Source: Nephrocerus scutellatus (taxonomy: Eukaryota; Arthropoda; Insecta; Diptera; Pipunculidae). Taken from it: a DNA stretch of 64,000 nt. The position numbers and the translations under genes were made by a program. The stretch's first letter is position 1. Every line of letters starts with the position of its first letter. Shown one piece after another: positions 47,395-56,985 of this stretch. The notes beneath the pieces are model-generated. The model saw only the letters and a program-made list of their open reading frames with translations, was not told the DNA's origin and did no database searches. The stretch spans positions 100,543,908 to 100,607,907 of the forward strand of contig OX352763.1 in NCBI GenBank assembly GCA_947095585.1. The letters run 5' to 3'.

Positions 47395-47602
47395 TGGAAG
47401 TGAAGTTGAAAAGTAGATACAGCTACCGCCTATGTGAATAATAGTGCTATAAGTGAATAATAAGTAATCACCAGTGTTAATTTTTGAAATTTTCCTATTT
47501 GTTAATTAAAGTTGTCATTTGTGAATAAACAAACTTGCGTTTTGGTTTTATTTGCAAAATCCATTACGAATTCTATAAAGCCTAAATTTCGTAAAAATAT
47601 AA
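47395..47602 (+). mobile_element. solo-LTR-like relic, family L
   Basis: CTACCGCCTATGTGAATAATAG, CACCAGTGTTAATTTTTGAA, ACTTGCGTTTTGGTTTTATT, end CCTAAATTTCGTAA. Same family as the relics at 17.3, 26.2 and 34.8 kb, all in the same orientation. Confidence 0.55.
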
Positions 47603-47981
47603 TAGGATAATAGCTTATTTAATGCAACGGATGCATATAGACGCTTTGCCCAATCGTTTAATTTTTTGTTCTCGCCACCAGTTCCACACAGAAACTCTTC
47701 ACAAGAAATTCAATGAAGTAATAAAAAGCAAATAAACTGAAAAAGCAAAGTGCATAAAAAAGAAAGACCAACAAAACAATTTCGCCAACAGATTTCCTTT
47801 TGTTAATATTAAAGTTTGTGGTTTCATTTAAGATATAAAACAAGTTGGGATATACGGAATAATCTGAAGCAAAGCTCGCCATTCACTGATTCCTATTTGA
47901 AATGTGGAAAATCTTCTTGCTGATTTATTCATCTCTGCTTTATGCGGTTTGGCTGGGATAGTGAAACAGTGTAGAGCACAC

Positions 47982-49162
47982 TGTAACGAAGTTGGTTAAA
48001 TACCACTTCGCTACAAACCATATGTCTAAAGTAATTGCTATACAAAAACAAACCCAGTCACTCGATATATAATGCAAAATTAACCTATTTTGCATTATAT
48101 CAATTTAGCGCAATACGAGTGTACTCGGCCGGTATGCAGTACGTATAAGGTTCAATCCGGCGGTTGAACCAACGAAATTATTTTTTGCGGGAAAAGGGTT
48201 TTTCGCCCAATGAATGATAGAAATTTATCAATGATATTATTTATAATCAAATAATTTTTCCAAAAAGGGGAAAACAAAATTCCCAAGGAATTCAACTATT
48301 AAGACACACTTATATGCTCCAATCAATCAACAAAAATTAGAATAGAATATACTACGGCACGGTAGTAAAATCTATTCAAGAGTAGACTATACTGCGGCAA
48401 GGCAGCTTTACCTACTCAAAGGGAAGAAAGCGTTGTGGTTCACAACAAATTCCCCCTTTACCGACAGCTTTTCGCTGACTACTGTTCTCCACGAACAGCC
48501 CCTTTTTTTTGGTGACAAGGCTAGCCGAGTCATATTAATGTAACACGTTGCCGAGGTTGTAAAACCAGACAACTGTGCTGCATTATATACTCGTACTTTC
48601 TTTGTCTAGGTCAATATAACAAAATTGTCAAGGTTGTAAAACCGGGCTAATTTTGTTGTGTTGTACACCCATACTTACTGTGTCTATTGCAGTATAGCGA
48701 ACGATCGAGGTTGTAAAACCAGGTGGTATCGCTATATTGTAATTTACAAGACACTAAGCAGTCCGCTTGCTCCCAGTGTGGTAGCTATCCCCCGGGCCTC
48801 GCTTGCTTACTCGTATAGTAATTCACTATACCGCGCTGTTCCGTAGAACGCTGCTCGTGTGCTCTAGTAGCAACCACTTAAAGAGCAGAAGCCGCCCATC
48901 AACCCCCTTTTCCGCAGTCGAATACTCTCGGCTGCAATCAAGTTCCCCTGGTTTCCCCGTACCGAGTACGTACAAACCAACGTATCGTAAGTTTATTTAA
49001 GTATATTTATATGTAAGTACGTATAGACTAAGAGATCAAGAAATAAAGAAGAATTGTAATTTTATATCGAAAACCAACAATCTTTTAATTTGTAACGACG
49101 AGCGAGAAGGAGAAAGAACCCTGGGTGACCGGCGAGCGTCACCCGAGCAAAAGACTGTTACA
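47982..49162 (+). repeat. 5' LTR (1181 bp)
   Basis: Starts TGTAACGAAG and ends AGACTGTTACA. Contains a 14-bp perfect inverted repeat ATATAATGCAAAAT at 48067-48080 / 48087-48100. It also contains three spaced copies of AGGTTGTAAAACC (about 48554, 48631, 48707). AATAAA near 49042 is a likely poly(A) signal. Every stretch compared with the 3' LTR was the same. Confidence 0.95.
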
Positions 49163-49166
49163 AATT

Positions 49167-49184
49167 TGGCGCCCGAGCAGGGAC
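49167..49184 (+). promoter_or_regulatory. primer binding site, tRNA-Lys type
   Basis: TGGCGCCCGAGCAGGGAC, four bases after the 5' LTR. It differs by one base from the classical tRNA-Lys(UUU) primer site, so minus-strand DNA synthesis is probably primed by that tRNA. Confidence 0.85.
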
Positions 49185-49543
49185 GACTAGAATAGTCGTA
49201 TCACCGTCCGACCAGAAATTAGATAAGCATATGTATTAGATAAGCATATAATACCAGACAACTAGAATAGTTGTATCACCGTCCAACCAGCAGCTAGACA
49301 AGCCTAAAATACCATACGATTAGAAAAAAAAAAAAATCGTATTACCGTCTACTGGAAACTATTTAAGCATATAAAATATATATATATATACCCGAGCCGA
49401 CAACCCGATAACCGAGACACCCACCAGGTAGCTGAAAGTAGATTGGTGTAACAATTTATTGGTGAAGGCGTCACCACTGACAATAGACTGAACACCAACC
49501 GGGGAGTGTCCAAATTCAGAAATTAAACACATCTACCTTTCAA

Positions 49544-51106
49544 ATGGCTACACTAGAGCCTGAGATTAATGCCTCTGCGGTGTACTCTCTCCGCAAAGAA
49601 GAACTAGTCAACGAGTTGGAGCGTCGTGGCATCGACTCCACAGGCACTGTTGATGAACTACGGAAAAGGTTAAGCGCTGAGATCAAAACAACGAAACCAA
49701 CCGAAAAATTAACCCCGACCAAAAAAGGAAGCGAAATACCGGCCATCATCTACCCAGAAGTAGATACAGGTACTTCACAGAAGAAAACCGAAATGAAAGA
49801 GGAATTGCGCGTAGCACAGCCGACTGGTCAGATTTACGAAACCTCGCCCAGGATGTACGCAGAAGTAGATGCAAGTACCGCACAAGCAGTAGATGCGCGC
49901 TCTCCACCAACTTTCGCATACCGATTATCCGACGCAGACATAATGGACAAAGTACGAAAATGGAATGTGAGGTACGACGGCGGTACAAATAATCCACTGG
50001 AGTTCTTGGAACGTGTTGAAGAATTGGCCGAGTGTTATCAAGTACCTCTCGATCGCATCGTCCGGACTCTTCCCGAGTTGCTGAAAGGGAACGCGTTGGT
50101 GTGGTACCGGAATAGCAAAGAGCTATTAGTTAATTGGAAAGCATTTAGCGAAGAACTGCGCCGTTTTTTTTTACCACCACGTTTCTACACCCAACTACTG
50201 GATCGCATTCGGAGTCGTACACAAAACCACCGAGAAAAGGGCAAAGAATTTCTCACATCGATTCAAGCCCTGATGCGATGGCATACCACCATGACCGCTG
50301 AAGAGAAACTCGATAGAATCTATGACAATCTACGACCCGACTACCGGCATTACATCAAGCGAAGGGAGTTCAGCACGTTGTCCGACTTAACCATCCTGAT
50401 CGAAGATTTCGAATGTTTAATGGCAGAACAACCTGTCTCACGACTCACTCAACCGCAAAATCGGCCATTGCCACTCCGTCCCGCCGTTCCGCCATTTCGT
50501 TCTACCGCACTGCCATTTCGTCCACAAGTACAATACAGTCAACCAGCACCGCAACCCGTAGCCACATCACAGCAGCTGCCCATCCAGTCCGCTCGACCAA
50601 TTCTGCCACTAGATCTAATGGCAAATAATACAATATACCCGTCGCACACCAGCAATGTCACACCATCGTATCAACCAGTGGCCAACGATGTAACACATTT
50701 ATACCCGTCGCACACCAGCAATATCACACCATCGTATCAACCAGTGGCCAACGATGTAACACATTTATACCCGTCGCACACCAGCAATGTCACATCGTCG
50801 TACCAACCAGTGACCAACGATGTAACACATTCATACCCGTCACACACCAGCAATGCCAACCACCGGACCTCTACCACGAACTCCATATATTCACATCCGT
50901 CGCACACCAGTAGTGCAACACCAACCAGCGCATACGAGCGAAAAACCCACTGTTGGGCATGTAGTCAGCCTGGACACCTGCGGAAGCATTGTCAACAACC
51001 ACGCCTACTTTTCTGCTCATACTGCGGCACTCAGGGGATACAGACCCGCCACTGCCAATGTAGACCGGGAAACGTCAACGGGCCGTCCAATCTTGTGAGG
51101 CATTAG
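49544..51106 (+). CDS. gag: gag of Ty3/gypsy element, with SAP-like N-terminus
   Basis: 520 aa; forms the particle and binds the genomic RNA (family role). Residues 14-43 (YSLRKEELVNELERRG, a short linker, then DELRKRL) fit the helix-loop-helix pattern of a SAP nucleic-acid-binding motif, unusual for gag. Residues about 110-300 look like a retrotransposon capsid domain. A Pro/Gln/Ser-rich region follows, with four tandem copies of a 22-aa unit beginning YPSHTSN (about 365-445). A zinc knuckle CX2CX4HX4C lies at C470-C483, and a second, irregular Cys/His cluster starts at C491. The start is the first ATG after the leader. The stop lies 38 nt after the frameshift heptamer that gives access to pol. 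Confidence 0.93.
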   Translation: MATLEPEINASAVYSLRKEELVNELERRGIDSTGTVDELRKRLSAEIKTTKPTEKLTPTKKGSEIPAIIYPEVDTGTSQKKTEMKEELRVAQPTGQIYETSPRMYAEVDASTAQAVDARSPPTFAYRLSDADIMDKVRKWNVRYDGGTNNPLEFLERVEELAECYQVPLDRIVRTLPELLKGNALVWYRNSKELLVNWKAFSEELRRFFLPPRFYTQLLDRIRSRTQNHREKGKEFLTSIQALMRWHTTMTAEEKLDRIYDNLRPDYRHYIKRREFSTLSDLTILIEDFECLMAEQPVSRLTQPQNRPLPLRPAVPPFRSTALPFRPQVQYSQPAPQPVATSQQLPIQSARPILPLDLMANNTIYPSHTSNVTPSYQPVANDVTHLYPSHTSNITPSYQPVANDVTHLYPSHTSNVTSSYQPVTNDVTHSYPSHTSNANHRTSTTNSIYSHPSHTSSATPTSAYERKTHCWACSQPGHLRKHCQQPRLLFCSYCGTQGIQTRHCQCRPGNVNGPSNLVRH

Positions 51107-51112
51107 ACGCCC
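51067..51112 (+). promoter_or_regulatory. -1 ribosomal frameshift signal at gag-pol junction
   Basis: G GGA AAC at 51067-51073 matches the X XXY YYZ slippery heptamer and is phased with gag codons. Six bases later GGGC(C)GTC (80-87 in the 51,000s) can pair with GACGCCC (51106-51112), a 7-bp stem with one bulged C and an 18-nt loop. GTCAA (51074-51078) can also pair with TTGAC (51118-51122). Pol is in the -1 frame and is open back to a TAG at 51061, so slippage here yields a Gag-Pol fusion. Confidence 0.85.
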
Positions 51113-51117
51113 CCACC

Positions 51118-54100
51118 TTGACTACCCTCAGCCACGCCTCATATACATTACCCATATCCTTTTATAATCACCATTACAACGCCGTCATCGACACCGGGGC
51201 CGGAAGGTCATGCATCGGAAAAACCATACAGCGAATCTGTAAAGCTAACCGAGTACCAGCCCGACCGATAGCCATGACTTTCGCTTTAGCCGATAAGTCC
51301 ACTATTACCGCCCACCAGGCGTATACGACAAAATTAACATGGGAGGGACGCACCTTTACGCACGAGTTCGTGTACATACCGGAACTCATGGACAAAATCC
51401 TGATAGGAACCGACTTTTTGTCCAAGTTCGGATTTACCATAAAATGCGGTAATGAGACAATAACAGCTCGAACCCAGCCTGGCCGACCAGTTATCCAAAG
51501 CCTCTTTTCCGAAGAACAACAACTGAAGAAACTCCTGGCAACCGAAATACCCACGTTTGAAAAGCTGAAAGGACCAACCGACATCACAGAACATGAAATA
51601 CGGCTTAAGCATCAACGCCCATTTAAGCAACGATACATGCCAAGGAATCCCGCCATGCAGGCAATCATCAATCAAGAAATAGACCAGCTATTAGCAGAAA
51701 ACAAAATCGAACCATCAAATAGCCCCTATAGCTCTCCGATAGTCCTAGTAAAGAAAAAACAAGGCACGTGGAGGCTATGCGTAGACTACCGTCAATTAAA
51801 TGAACTCTCTATCAAAGACGCATACCCTCTACCACAAATCAACCACGTACTGGACAAACTAAAGGGAGCTAGATATATTTCAACAATGGATTTAAAGCAA
51901 GGTTATTGGCAAATACCACTAAAACCAACCAGCCGCCCGTGTACCGCTTTTACAGTCCCTGGGAGAGGACTTTTCCAATGGAAAGTCATGCCGTTTGGAC
52001 TTCACTCCGCTCCTGCCACTTTCCAACGACTACTCGACAAGATAATCAGCCCCGAGCTAGAGCCGCACGCTTTCGCCTATCTAGACGACATTATCATCAT
52101 CGGGCGCACCTTTTCAGAACACATGGCAGCGTTAAAAGAAGTATTCCGACGACTGAGAATGGCAAAACTTAAAATAAATCCCGACAAATGCGAATTTGGA
52201 AAAACCGAGATGCGTTACCTCGGCCATATGGTGAACAGACATGGCATACATACCGACCCATGCAAAATTGAAGCCGTAAAAACCCTCATGGCACCACGAA
52301 ATATAAAAGAACTCCGGCGAATCATCGGCATAGCATCCTGGTATCGACGTTTTGTACCGAACTTCTCGACCATAACCGCACCGCTTACCAGATTGTTAAA
52401 GAAAACTCAGAAATGGTCATGGGGAGAAGACCAGAAGAAAGCCTTTGAAATGTTAAAAACAAAATTAACCGAAGCACCAATACTTGCTTGCCCCGATTTC
52501 ACCCGCCCGTTCGTCCTACAGACAGACGCCAGTGCCGATGGTCTCGGTGCAGTACTCTGGCAAACAATCAATAATCAGGAAAAGGTAATCGCCTATGCCA
52601 GCCGAACGCTCAACGACGCAGAACGGAACTACTCGGTCACAGAGCGAGAATGTCTAGCGGTGGTCTGGGGAATCCGAAAGATGCGTCCATATCTAGAAGG
52701 GTACCACTTTATAGTACATACCGACCATCAGTCTCTAAAATGGTTGCATAATATCGATAACCCCTCAGGACGACTAGCACGCTGGGCCATCGAACTCCAG
52801 CAACACGATTATGAAATCCGGTACCGAAAGGGATCATCCAACACCGTGGCTGATGTACTATCTCGACACCCAAACGGAAAACCCCTTAGACTTATACTAC
52901 CAATAACCGAAACATGCCCATGGTACGATGCCAAGATAAAATCCGTCACAACGAAACCCGAGGAAAACCCGGAATATCAGGTCGTGGAAAAAACCCTCTA
53001 CCGACATATATTCACCCCCACCAGTTATACCGAAGCCACCACGTCCGCCTGGAAAATTTGCGTCCCCAAGCCACTTCGCCGACAGATCATGCACGAAAAT
53101 CACACGGATGTGACCGCAGGCCATATGGGAATTGCCAAAACCATTACCAGAATCGCAAAAACCTATTACTGGCCCGGGCTATATCGCGATACCGCGCGAT
53201 TCGTTCGACGGTGCCCCACGTGTCTCGAGTACAAAGTCCCGACCCGAAAACCTGCAGGGGAGATGCACGTAACCACCGCAAGCCATCCATGGGAAATCGT
53301 ATGCTCCGATTTTATAGGCCCGCTCCCACGATCGGCAAAAGGAAACACCATGATCCTGGTCTTTTACGACAAGTTTTCCAAATGGACAGAATTCCTGGCT
53401 CTCCGTGACGCAACTACTCCTGCCCTCATCAAAGGATTCAAAGAACGTATACTCAGCCGGTATGGCTGCCCCAAAATCCTGATCACCGATAATGGCACGC
53501 AATACCGGAGCAAACAATTCCAGACCCTACTATTGCAACTACAAATTAAGCAAAGATTTACCCCACCGTATACCCCGCAAGCGAACCCAACCGAACGGAT
53601 GAATCGTGTGATAAAAACAATGATCTCACAGTACGTCAGAACCGACCACAGGCGATGGGACGAATATCTACCAGAGTTTATGTTAGCCATCAACACCAGT
53701 CACAACGAAACCACCGGTTATTCCGCAGCCTATCTTAATTTCGGTCGCGAATTACGGCTCCCTACCACCCCAGATATACCACTCAACAAAGAACCTGACA
53801 CACCAGAACGCATCACCATGCTAAACGAAATCCTGGCCCTGGTCAAGCATAACCTGGCCAAAGCGTTTAATACACAAAAAAAATATTATGACCTCCGTCG
53901 ACGCCCATGGACACCAGCAATCGGGGAAATGGTCTATTACCGACACCGACCACTCTCCTCAGCCACGCAAAATTTCGCCGCTAAATTAGCACCTCGATTT
54001 ATTGGACCGTACCGAGTCTCCAAAAAACCATCCCCCGTCATATGCATCCTAGAGGGAGAAAAAAACAAAACAATAACCGCCCATGTGAAGGATTTAAAGC

Positions 54101-54930
54101 AACTACCCGATACCCCTACCATAGACGAAGATCAAACCTCAGGTATGATCAACACCACTGGCCACTCAGCAACACCAGTACCAGTCACGATGGCAACGGA
54201 ACAACATCGCACCAAATTTCTCGGCGAAAATCCGGAACCGGGAGCCCACCGCCGCACCAGACCACGCCCTGTATTGGCACCACCAACAACAACAACTACC
54301 GCCAAACAACAGCTCCGAAACATCAAGTGGAAGAAACGGCCACCACCCCCTAACCGGCCACTTACAGTACACGAGCTACAGCGGCTGACAGCATTGGCAC
54401 CCAGCATCAAGAATGATGCGGCCACCCCGCTTCAGTGGGGCAAACCCCGACCCACCACCGCTCAAACCACCAAAGGACCCAGAATCGCCCACCGGACCAT
54501 CCAACAAAATAGCCTAAACCAGAAAACCCAAAGCCGAACCCTAAACCAACCCCCCTCCAACAACACCCAACCGCCTACAGATAACCTAACCCTAAACAAA
54601 CCTCCCTCCAACGCCACCCAACCGCTTACCGATAACCCAACCCAAACAACCAACCCCAACACCAATACCACTACAAACCCCCCCAAAGCAACACAGAAAC
54701 TACCAATGACGAGGTTCATAACCCTCGAGAAGAGTAATCACTTCGACCCTGAGGCCTTCGAGGGCGTTCTCATTCCAACAACCCCCAAGAGATTTCGAAT
54801 CACCGGACCCAGAGGAAGAATCTACGGAAGTCACCACCCAGACCACACTATCCTGCTAAGATGCGCAGGGAGCGCCATGACGATCATCCAAGATGACGCC
54901 CACCAGCCCAGCAACATTAACAACAATTAA
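51118..54930 (+). CDS. pol: pol: protease, RT, RNase H, integrase
   Basis: The frame is open from 51064; numbering here starts at the TTG at 51118 (1270 codons). Protease has DTGAG at 25-29. The RT catalytic motif is YLDD at 321-324, preceded by LCVDYRQLN and MPFGLHSAPATFQ. RNase H has TDAS (D470) and HTDHQSLKWL. The integrase zinc finger has H659/H662/H669 with C699 and C702. Its catalytic triad is D731, D791, E826, followed by a GPYRV (GPY/F-type) module. After about residue 1010 there is a Pro/Thr/Asn-rich tail, then a better-ordered last 60 residues (FEGVLIPTTPKRFRITGPRG region). There is no in-frame ATG before the protease, so expression by frameshift fits. All catalytic residues are present. 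Confidence 0.95.
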   Translation: MTTLSHASYTLPISFYNHHYNAVIDTGAGRSCIGKTIQRICKANRVPARPIAMTFALADKSTITAHQAYTTKLTWEGRTFTHEFVYIPELMDKILIGTDFLSKFGFTIKCGNETITARTQPGRPVIQSLFSEEQQLKKLLATEIPTFEKLKGPTDITEHEIRLKHQRPFKQRYMPRNPAMQAIINQEIDQLLAENKIEPSNSPYSSPIVLVKKKQGTWRLCVDYRQLNELSIKDAYPLPQINHVLDKLKGARYISTMDLKQGYWQIPLKPTSRPCTAFTVPGRGLFQWKVMPFGLHSAPATFQRLLDKIISPELEPHAFAYLDDIIIIGRTFSEHMAALKEVFRRLRMAKLKINPDKCEFGKTEMRYLGHMVNRHGIHTDPCKIEAVKTLMAPRNIKELRRIIGIASWYRRFVPNFSTITAPLTRLLKKTQKWSWGEDQKKAFEMLKTKLTEAPILACPDFTRPFVLQTDASADGLGAVLWQTINNQEKVIAYASRTLNDAERNYSVTERECLAVVWGIRKMRPYLEGYHFIVHTDHQSLKWLHNIDNPSGRLARWAIELQQHDYEIRYRKGSSNTVADVLSRHPNGKPLRLILPITETCPWYDAKIKSVTTKPEENPEYQVVEKTLYRHIFTPTSYTEATTSAWKICVPKPLRRQIMHENHTDVTAGHMGIAKTITRIAKTYYWPGLYRDTARFVRRCPTCLEYKVPTRKPAGEMHVTTASHPWEIVCSDFIGPLPRSAKGNTMILVFYDKFSKWTEFLALRDATTPALIKGFKERILSRYGCPKILITDNGTQYRSKQFQTLLLQLQIKQRFTPPYTPQANPTERMNRVIKTMISQYVRTDHRRWDEYLPEFMLAINTSHNETTGYSAAYLNFGRELRLPTTPDIPLNKEPDTPERITMLNEILALVKHNLAKAFNTQKKYYDLRRRPWTPAIGEMVYYRHRPLSSATQNFAAKLAPRFIGPYRVSKKPSPVICILEGEKNKTITAHVKDLKQLPDTPTIDEDQTSGMINTTGHSATPVPVTMATEQHRTKFLGENPEPGAHRRTRPRPVLAPPTTTTTAKQQLRNIKWKKRPPPPNRPLTVHELQRLTALAPSIKNDAATPLQWGKPRPTTAQTTKGPRIAHRTIQQNSLNQKTQSRTLNQPPSNNTQPPTDNLTLNKPPSNATQPLTDNPTQTTNPNTNTTTNPPKATQKLPMTRFITLEKSNHFDPEAFEGVLIPTTPKRFRITGPRGRIYGSHHPDHTILLRCAGSAMTIIQDDAHQPSNINNN

Positions 54931-55218
54931 AAAACAGCAATTAGAAGACAGCATTCCTTCTGTTCATATATTTTTATTATAAAATCTTTTTGTTATTATC
55001 ATACTTATTAATACTTATTACTACTATATATTTTTCTACTTACTACTATTATACTTATTACTATTAATTAAACCTACTTATTACTATTATAAATTACAAT
55101 ACTTACTACTATTATCACACTTATTACTATACTTACTACTATTATCACACTTATTACTATTATCATACTTATTAAACTATTAAACTACTTATTACCGATT
55201 GTTACTTTTGCTCAAAAG

Positions 55219-55274
<56 letters not shown>

Positions 55275-55790
55275 ACCACAGAAAAGAAAAAATACAAAAC
55301 CACAGAAAAGAAAAACACAAAGAACAACAAAACACACACACAAAAAAAAAAGAAGAGAAACCCTGTATAAATGGAACTATTATCACTAGACATAAACTTA
55401 AGCATATTACTATTAAATGGGAAAAAAAAAAGAAAGAAAGGAAAAAAATAATAAACCCACCCACAGTTTTTTTTGAAACACACACACATCTTTTTGTAAC
55501 TCATATAGGTGTCGGCACGAGACAATAAAGGTCGCAGACCACCCCAAATATACCAGAAAAAAATAAGTGACCACACCATATGAGAAAATTTTTTTTATGT
55601 ATAAACATTTTTTACTTTAAAATACCAGATATATACATATACATATATAGATATATAAACAAACTGTATTAAGAAAACCGATAATAGTTATAAGTTATAC
55701 TTATCCAACCAGTATATATATATAAAAAAAAAAAAAAAAAAAAACCCCATTGCTAGCCTATAAGTGTGTCTTATACTTTTTCGCACCCCG
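54931..55790 (+). other. 3' internal non-coding region of the retrotransposon
   Basis: About 860 bp, very AT-rich: ACTACTATTATCACACTTATT repeats (55000-55195), a poly(A) run of about 48 (55220-55268), A-rich AGAAAAAATACAAAACCAC repeats and a second A run near 55723-55743. No env-like ORF. The frame through the A run is compositional. Confidence 0.8.
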
Positions 55791-55804
55791 AAGTAGGGGG
55801 GGAA
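55791..55804 (+). promoter_or_regulatory. polypurine tract
   Basis: AAGTAGGGGGGGAA immediately before the 3' LTR, in the position where plus-strand synthesis is primed. Confidence 0.85.
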
Positions 55805-56985
55805 TGTAACGAAGTTGGTTAAATACCACTTCGCTACAAACCATATGTCTAAAGTAATTGCTATACAAAAACAAACCCAGTCACTCGATATATAATGCAA
55901 AATTAACCTATTTTGCATTATATCAATTTAGCGCAATACGAGTGTACTCGGCCGGTATGCAGTACGTATAAGGTTCAATCCGGCGGTTGAACCAACGAAA
56001 TTATTTTTTGCGGGAAAAGGGTTTTTCGCCCAATGAATGATAGAAATTTATCAATGATATTATTTATAATCAAATAATTTTTCCAAAAAGGGGAAAACAA
56101 AATTCCCAAGGAATTCAACTATTAAGACACACTTATATGCTCCAATCAATCAACAAAAATTAGAATAGAATATACTACGGCACGGTAGTAAAATCTATTC
56201 AAGAGTAGACTATACTGCGGCAAGGCAGCTTTACCTACTCAAAGGGAAGAAAGCGTTGTGGTTCACAACAAATTCCCCCTTTACCGACAGCTTTTCGCTG
56301 ACTACTGTTCTCCACGAACAGCCCCTTTTTTTTGGTGACAAGGCTAGCCGAGTCATATTAATGTAACACGTTGCCGAGGTTGTAAAACCAGACAACTGTG
56401 CTGCATTATATACTCGTACTTTCTTTGTCTAGGTCAATATAACAAAATTGTCAAGGTTGTAAAACCGGGCTAATTTTGTTGTGTTGTACACCCATACTTA
56501 CTGTGTCTATTGCAGTATAGCGAACGATCGAGGTTGTAAAACCAGGTGGTATCGCTATATTGTAATTTACAAGACACTAAGCAGTCCGCTTGCTCCCAGT
56601 GTGGTAGCTATCCCCCGGGCCTCGCTTGCTTACTCGTATAGTAATTCACTATACCGCGCTGTTCCGTAGAACGCTGCTCGTGTGCTCTAGTAGCAACCAC
56701 TTAAAGAGCAGAAGCCGCCCATCAACCCCCTTTTCCGCAGTCGAATACTCTCGGCTGCAATCAAGTTCCCCTGGTTTCCCCGTACCGAGTACGTACAAAC
56801 CAACGTATCGTAAGTTTATTTAAGTATATTTATATGTAAGTACGTATAGACTAAGAGATCAAGAAATAAAGAAGAATTGTAATTTTATATCGAAAACCAA
56901 CAATCTTTTAATTTGTAACGACGAGCGAGAAGGAGAAAGAACCCTGGGTGACCGGCGAGCGTCACCCGAGCAAAAGACTGTTACA
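55805..56985 (+). repeat. 3' LTR (1181 bp)
   Basis: Same length and same sequence as the 5' LTR wherever compared, including the inverted repeat at 55890-55923 and the TGTAAC...GTTACA ends. Confidence 0.95.

Larger units (their letters stand above)
47982..56985 (+). mobile_element. complete Ty3/gypsy LTR retrotransposon, 9.0 kb
   Basis: Two direct repeats of 1181 bp with TG...CA ends, flanked by ACAC at 47978-47981 and 56986-56989 (4-bp target duplication). Inside, in order: primer site, gag, pol (protease, RT, RNase H, integrase), an AT-rich 3' tract and a polypurine tract. The order PR-RT-RH-IN places it in Ty3/gypsy. Total size, very long LTRs and a tRNA-Lys-type primer site recall the Osvaldo lineage of Drosophila, but this needs an RT tree. 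No env-like third ORF is present. Nothing in it looks broken. Confidence 0.95.

Noticed and set aside
48658..49000. Short frames repeated at 56481-56823
   Set aside because: They lie in the two LTRs, so identical copies are expected; no start context or domain.
51174..54719. Many frames over 60 codons on other frames of pol
   Set aside because: Shadows of the pol coding sequence.
55199..55579. poly-Lys / poly-Phe frames
   Set aside because: Poly(A) run in the 3' region of the retrotransposon.
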